DNA from: Lentisphaeria bacterium
GTDB taxonomy: Bacteria > Verrucomicrobiota > Lentisphaeria > Oligosphaerales > Oligosphaeraceae
Assembly (NCBI GenBank): GCA_016302725.1
Contig: JAEDNB010000101.1
Span: forward strand, 1-7,639
Direction of reading: 5' to 3'
Length of the DNA: 7,639 nucleotides
In this document: piece by piece, positions 5,448 to 7,639 of the stretch
Layout of the letters: each line of letters begins with the position of its first letter
Position numbering within the stretch: the first letter of the stretch is position 1
The notes under the pieces: model-generated
What the model saw: only the letters and a program-made list of their open reading frames with translations
Told to the model about the DNA's origin: nothing
Databases searched by the model: none
Translations under genes and position numbers: made by a program

Positions 5448-6326
5448 ATGAGAATTTCCGAACTTTTGCAGCAGCCCCGCCGGAGCCTCTCCTTCGAGGT
5501 CTTCCCCCCGAAGAGCAGCACGGTCTTTTCCAGCATCCAGAAGGCCACGTTCGCCATTGCGGAACTGAAACCCTCCTTCATCAGCGTCACCTACGGGGCG
5601 GGGGGCGGCACCAGCGCCTACACCCTGGAGATGGCCCGGGAAATCCAGGGGCGGTATTCGGTCCCCGCGCTGGCCCACCTCACCTGCGTCTCCTCCAGCC
5701 GGGAGACGGTGGCGGCCCGGATCCGGGAAATCCGCGAGGCGGGGATTGAGAACATCATGGCCCTGCGGGGGGACTTGACGCCGGAACTGGAGGCGAAGGA
5801 CCGCAGCCAGTGGTGCTACCACCACGCGGTGGAACTGGTGCGGGAAATCCGCGCCGCCGCCCCGGAGGCCTGCATCGGGGGCGCCTGCTATCCCGAGGTG
5901 CACCCCGAGTCCGCCAACCAGCGGGAGGACATCGCCCATTTGAAGGAGAAGGTGGAGGCGGGCTGCGATTTCCTCACCACCCAGATGTTCTTCGACAACA
6001 ATCTCTTCTACAATTTCCTCTACAAGATTCGCGAGGCGGGGATCCTGGTGCCTGTCTTACCGGGCATCATGCCCATCACCAAGGCCACCCAGGTGGCCCG
6101 CGCCATCCGCCTCTCCGGCTCCTTCATGCCCCAGCGCTTCAAGAGCCTGGTGGACTGCTTCGGGGAGGACCCCGAGGCCATGCAGCAGGCCGGCATCGCC
6201 TACGCCACCGACCAGATTATCGACCTCTTCGCCAACGGAATCCACCACGTGCATGTCTATTCCATGAACAATCCCGCCGTGGCCGCAAAGATTCTGGACA
6301 ACCTCTCCCGCATCCTGGAACCCTGA
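5448..6326 (+). CDS. metF: 5,10-Methylenetetrahydrofolate reductase
   Basis: The 292-residue FAD-dependent TIM-barrel enzyme reduces 5,10-methylene- to 5-methyl-tetrahydrofolate, the methyl donor for MetH. Family motifs are SFEVFPPKS (15-23) with the catalytic Glu17, SVTYGAGGGTS (46-56), AHLTCVSSS (76-84), NIMALRGD (102-109) with the folate-contacting Asp109, YPEVHPES (148-155), FLTTQMFFDN (175-184), LPGIMPI (204-210) and a C-terminal HVHVYSMNNP (267-276). The length is close to E. coli MetF (296). The ATG at 5448 places the family N terminus correctly; it is preceded by a C/T-rich leader without a Shine-Dalgarno. The activation-protein gene starts 14 bases after the stop, so metF is probably the first or second gene of a methionine operon. 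I see no SAM or cobalamin riboswitch in the 83 bases upstream. Confidence 0.96.
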   Translation: MRISELLQQPRRSLSFEVFPPKSSTVFSSIQKATFAIAELKPSFISVTYGAGGGTSAYTLEMAREIQGRYSVPALAHLTCVSSSRETVAARIREIREAGIENIMALRGDLTPELEAKDRSQWCYHHAVELVREIRAAAPEACIGGACYPEVHPESANQREDIAHLKEKVEAGCDFLTTQMFFDNNLFYNFLYKIREAGILVPVLPGIMPITKATQVARAIRLSGSFMPQRFKSLVDCFGEDPEAMQQAGIAYATDQIIDLFANGIHHVHVYSMNNPAVAAKILDNLSRILEP

Positions 6327-6340
6327 TTCCCTTGCCGAAG

Positions 6341-7030
6341 ATGCCCTTTCCCGTGCGCCGCCTTGCCTTGCCCCTTCCTCCCGTCTCCCTGCGGGAGGTG
6401 ATGCGCTATGCCCGGGCGGGAAGCGACCCCGGGGAACAGGTCCTGGCCATGGCACGGGAACTGGCGTCGGAGACGGCCCCCCTTCTCGCCGGGAGAATCT
6501 GCTACGGGGAGGTGGAAGTGGCCCTGGAGCCGCCCCGGGTGCGGCTGGGGGACGCCCTCCTGGTGGAATCCCGGGACCTCTGCCGGAATCTCCAGGGATG
6601 CAGCCGGGCCGTGCTTTTCGCCGCCACCGTGGGGCTGGAACTGGACCGCCGCATCGCCCGGGAAGGGCGCCTTTCCCCCGCCAGGGGCCTTCTCCTCCAG
6701 GCCCTGGGGGCCGAACGGATCGAGGCCCTCTGCGACGCCTTCTGCCAGGCCATGGAGGAGAGCCTGGCCGGCCAGGGGCTCTTCCCCCGTCCCCGCTTCA
6801 GCCCCGGCTACGGGGACCTTCCCCTGGAATGCCAGGCACCCCTTCTCCAGGCCCTGGATGCCTCCCGCCAGATTGGCGTCGCCTTGAACGGGAGCCTCCT
6901 GATGAGCCCCTCCAAGTCCGTCACCGCCATCCAGGGATTCTCCCCCGTCCGCCGCTGCCCCTCCGGCACGCCGGAGAAGTGCGGCGGCTGCGCCATGGCC
7001 TCCACCTGCCCCTTCCGCCGCACGGAGTAG
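6341..7030 (+). CDS. Stand-alone methionine synthase (MetH) activation protein
   Basis: The 229-residue product corresponds to the C-terminal AdoMet-binding activation module that is fused to MetH in E. coli. In reactivation, cob(II)alamin is reduced and methylated from S-adenosylmethionine. LFAATVGLELDRRI (92-105) and RFSPGYGDLPLECQ (152-165) are visible; the R-x2-PGY segment corresponds to the AdoMet-binding motif of MetH. LMSPSKSVTAIQGF (187-200) is typical of free-standing versions. The tail has four cysteines at 206, 214, 217 and 223 (C-x7-C-x2-C-x5-C), which could bind a metal or cluster. The ATG at 6341 is 14 bases after metF; the frame stays open far upstream, but inside metF. There is no clear Shine-Dalgarno, so translation may be coupled to metF. 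metH follows 47 bases later. The family call is firm; the function of the Cys tail is inferred. Confidence 0.9.
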   Translation: MPFPVRRLALPLPPVSLREVMRYARAGSDPGEQVLAMARELASETAPLLAGRICYGEVEVALEPPRVRLGDALLVESRDLCRNLQGCSRAVLFAATVGLELDRRIAREGRLSPARGLLLQALGAERIEALCDAFCQAMEESLAGQGLFPRPRFSPGYGDLPLECQAPLLQALDASRQIGVALNGSLLMSPSKSVTAIQGFSPVRRCPSGTPEKCGGCAMASTCPFRRTE

Positions 7031-7077
7031 CCTTCCCGCGCGTTTCCCCCTCCCCCTCCTCCTCCCCGATTTCCACG

Positions 7078-7639
7078 ATGCTTTTCTCCGAATTCCTGAA
7101 GAACCACAATGTCTTCCTCGATGGCGGCATGGGCACCCTCCTGCAGGCGGCCGGCCTCAAGGCCGGGGAGTCCCCCATGGAGTGGAACCTCACCCACCCC
7201 CGGCAGGTGGCCGACATCCATCGGCGCTATTTCGAGGCCGGCTCCCATGTGGTCTCCGCCAACACCTTCGGCGCCAATCTCCTCCACTTCTCCAAAGCGA
7301 GGCTGGAGGCCATCGTGGAGGCGGGGGTCTCCCTGGCGCGGCAGGCCCGGGAGGACTCCTCCGGCGCCCAGGAAAAATTCGTCGCCCTGGACATTGGGCC
7401 CACGGGGCGTCTCCTGAAGCCTTATGGGGACTATGATTTTCTGGAGGCGGTGGAGTGCTTTGCGGAAACGGTGCGCCTGGGGGTGAAGGCGGGGGCGGAC
7501 CTGATTTTCATCGAGACCATGAACGACTGCTACGAAACAAAGGCGGCCCTTCTGGCGGCCAAGGAGAACTCCTCCCTTCCGGTCCTGGTCTCCAATGCCT
7601 ATGGCGAGGACGGCAAGTTGATGACGGGGGCCTCTCCCG
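7078..7639 (+). CDS. metH: Cobalamin-dependent methionine synthase, 5' part (homocysteine domain)
   Basis: The first 187 residues of a homocysteine S-methyltransferase barrel are present and the gene continues past the window. Motifs are FLDGGMGTLLQ (13-23), WNLTHPRQVADIH (36-48), GSHVVSANTFGAN (55-67), ALDIGPTGRLLKPYG (103-117), DLIFIETMND (141-150) and LVSNAYGEDGKLMTG (170-184). The zinc-binding cysteines of the family lie further downstream and cannot be checked. Because the activation module is encoded separately just upstream, the protein is expected to hold homocysteine, folate and cobalamin domains but lack the C-terminal activation domain. A stand-alone cobalamin-independent homocysteine or betaine methyltransferase is possible but less likely next to metF and the activation protein. 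The leader (7031-7077) is almost entirely C/T with CCTCCTCC and no Shine-Dalgarno. The ATG fits the family N terminus. Confidence 0.88.
   Translation, partial: MLFSEFLKNHNVFLDGGMGTLLQAAGLKAGESPMEWNLTHPRQVADIHRRYFEAGSHVVSANTFGANLLHFSKARLEAIVEAGVSLARQAREDSSGAQEKFVALDIGPTGRLLKPYGDYDFLEAVECFAETVRLGVKAGADLIFIETMNDCYETKAALLAAKENSSLPVLVSNAYGEDGKLMTGASP

Noticed and set aside
5810..6340. Upstream extension of the activation-protein frame inside metF
   Set aside because: The frame is open only because of GC-rich codons. The extension is Pro/Gly/Arg-rich nonsense in a different frame from metF, and homology begins near the ATG at 6341.

Overview
The window is a dense, GC-rich bacterial chromosomal segment with eight protein-coding genes, two of them cut by the window edges. 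I see no insertion sequence, phage gene, CRISPR array, tRNA or rRNA. The taxon cannot be fixed from sequence alone. The free-standing methionine synthase activation protein next to metF and metH is an arrangement I associate with Clostridia-type Firmicutes, Thermotoga and some anaerobic gut lineages. The DUF2293-like fragment and the largely Shine-Dalgarno-free starts would also fit a PVC-type organism (Planctomycetota/Verrucomicrobiota/Lentisphaerota). An anaerobe with corrinoid-dependent methionine synthesis is a reasonable inference; a phylum call is not.

Left part (1-1588). A minus-strand pair lies at the left edge: a Nim-type pyridoxamine-phosphate-oxidase-fold flavoprotein (352-888), followed through an ATGA stop/start overlap by a DUF2293-like protein that runs off the window (355 to <1). 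A 400-base divergent spacer (889-1288) holds a terminator-like inverted repeat with A8/T9 arms, the only strongly AT-rich stretch in the window, a TATAGT -10 candidate and two perfect hairpins. It leads into a 99-residue Lys-rich coiled-coil protein with a classical AT-hook (1289-1588), which has a textbook AAGGAG ribosome binding site.

Middle part (1589-4380). A strong bidirectional terminator separates the AT-hook gene from a convergent minus-strand pair: an EttA-type ABC-F translation factor (2452-4119) followed by endonuclease III (nth, 1706-2386). A 261-base divergent spacer with two mirrored CATAAT boxes and a perfect 12-bp palindrome separates ettA from the rightward genes.

Right part (4381-7639). 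A MoxR-family AAA+ ATPase without its usual DUF58/von Willebrand partners is followed by metF, a stand-alone methionine synthase activation protein and the 5' part of metH. The last three form one pathway: MetF makes 5-methyl-tetrahydrofolate, MetH transfers its methyl group through cobalamin to homocysteine, and the activation protein should rescue MetH when cob(I)alamin oxidises.

The most unusual cross-gene signal is that most starts (Nim-type gene, ettA, moxR, metF, metH) follow C/T-rich leaders with no Shine-Dalgarno sequence, whereas the AT-hook gene and nth have purine-rich ribosome binding sites. I did not find a clearly new defence or mobile system.
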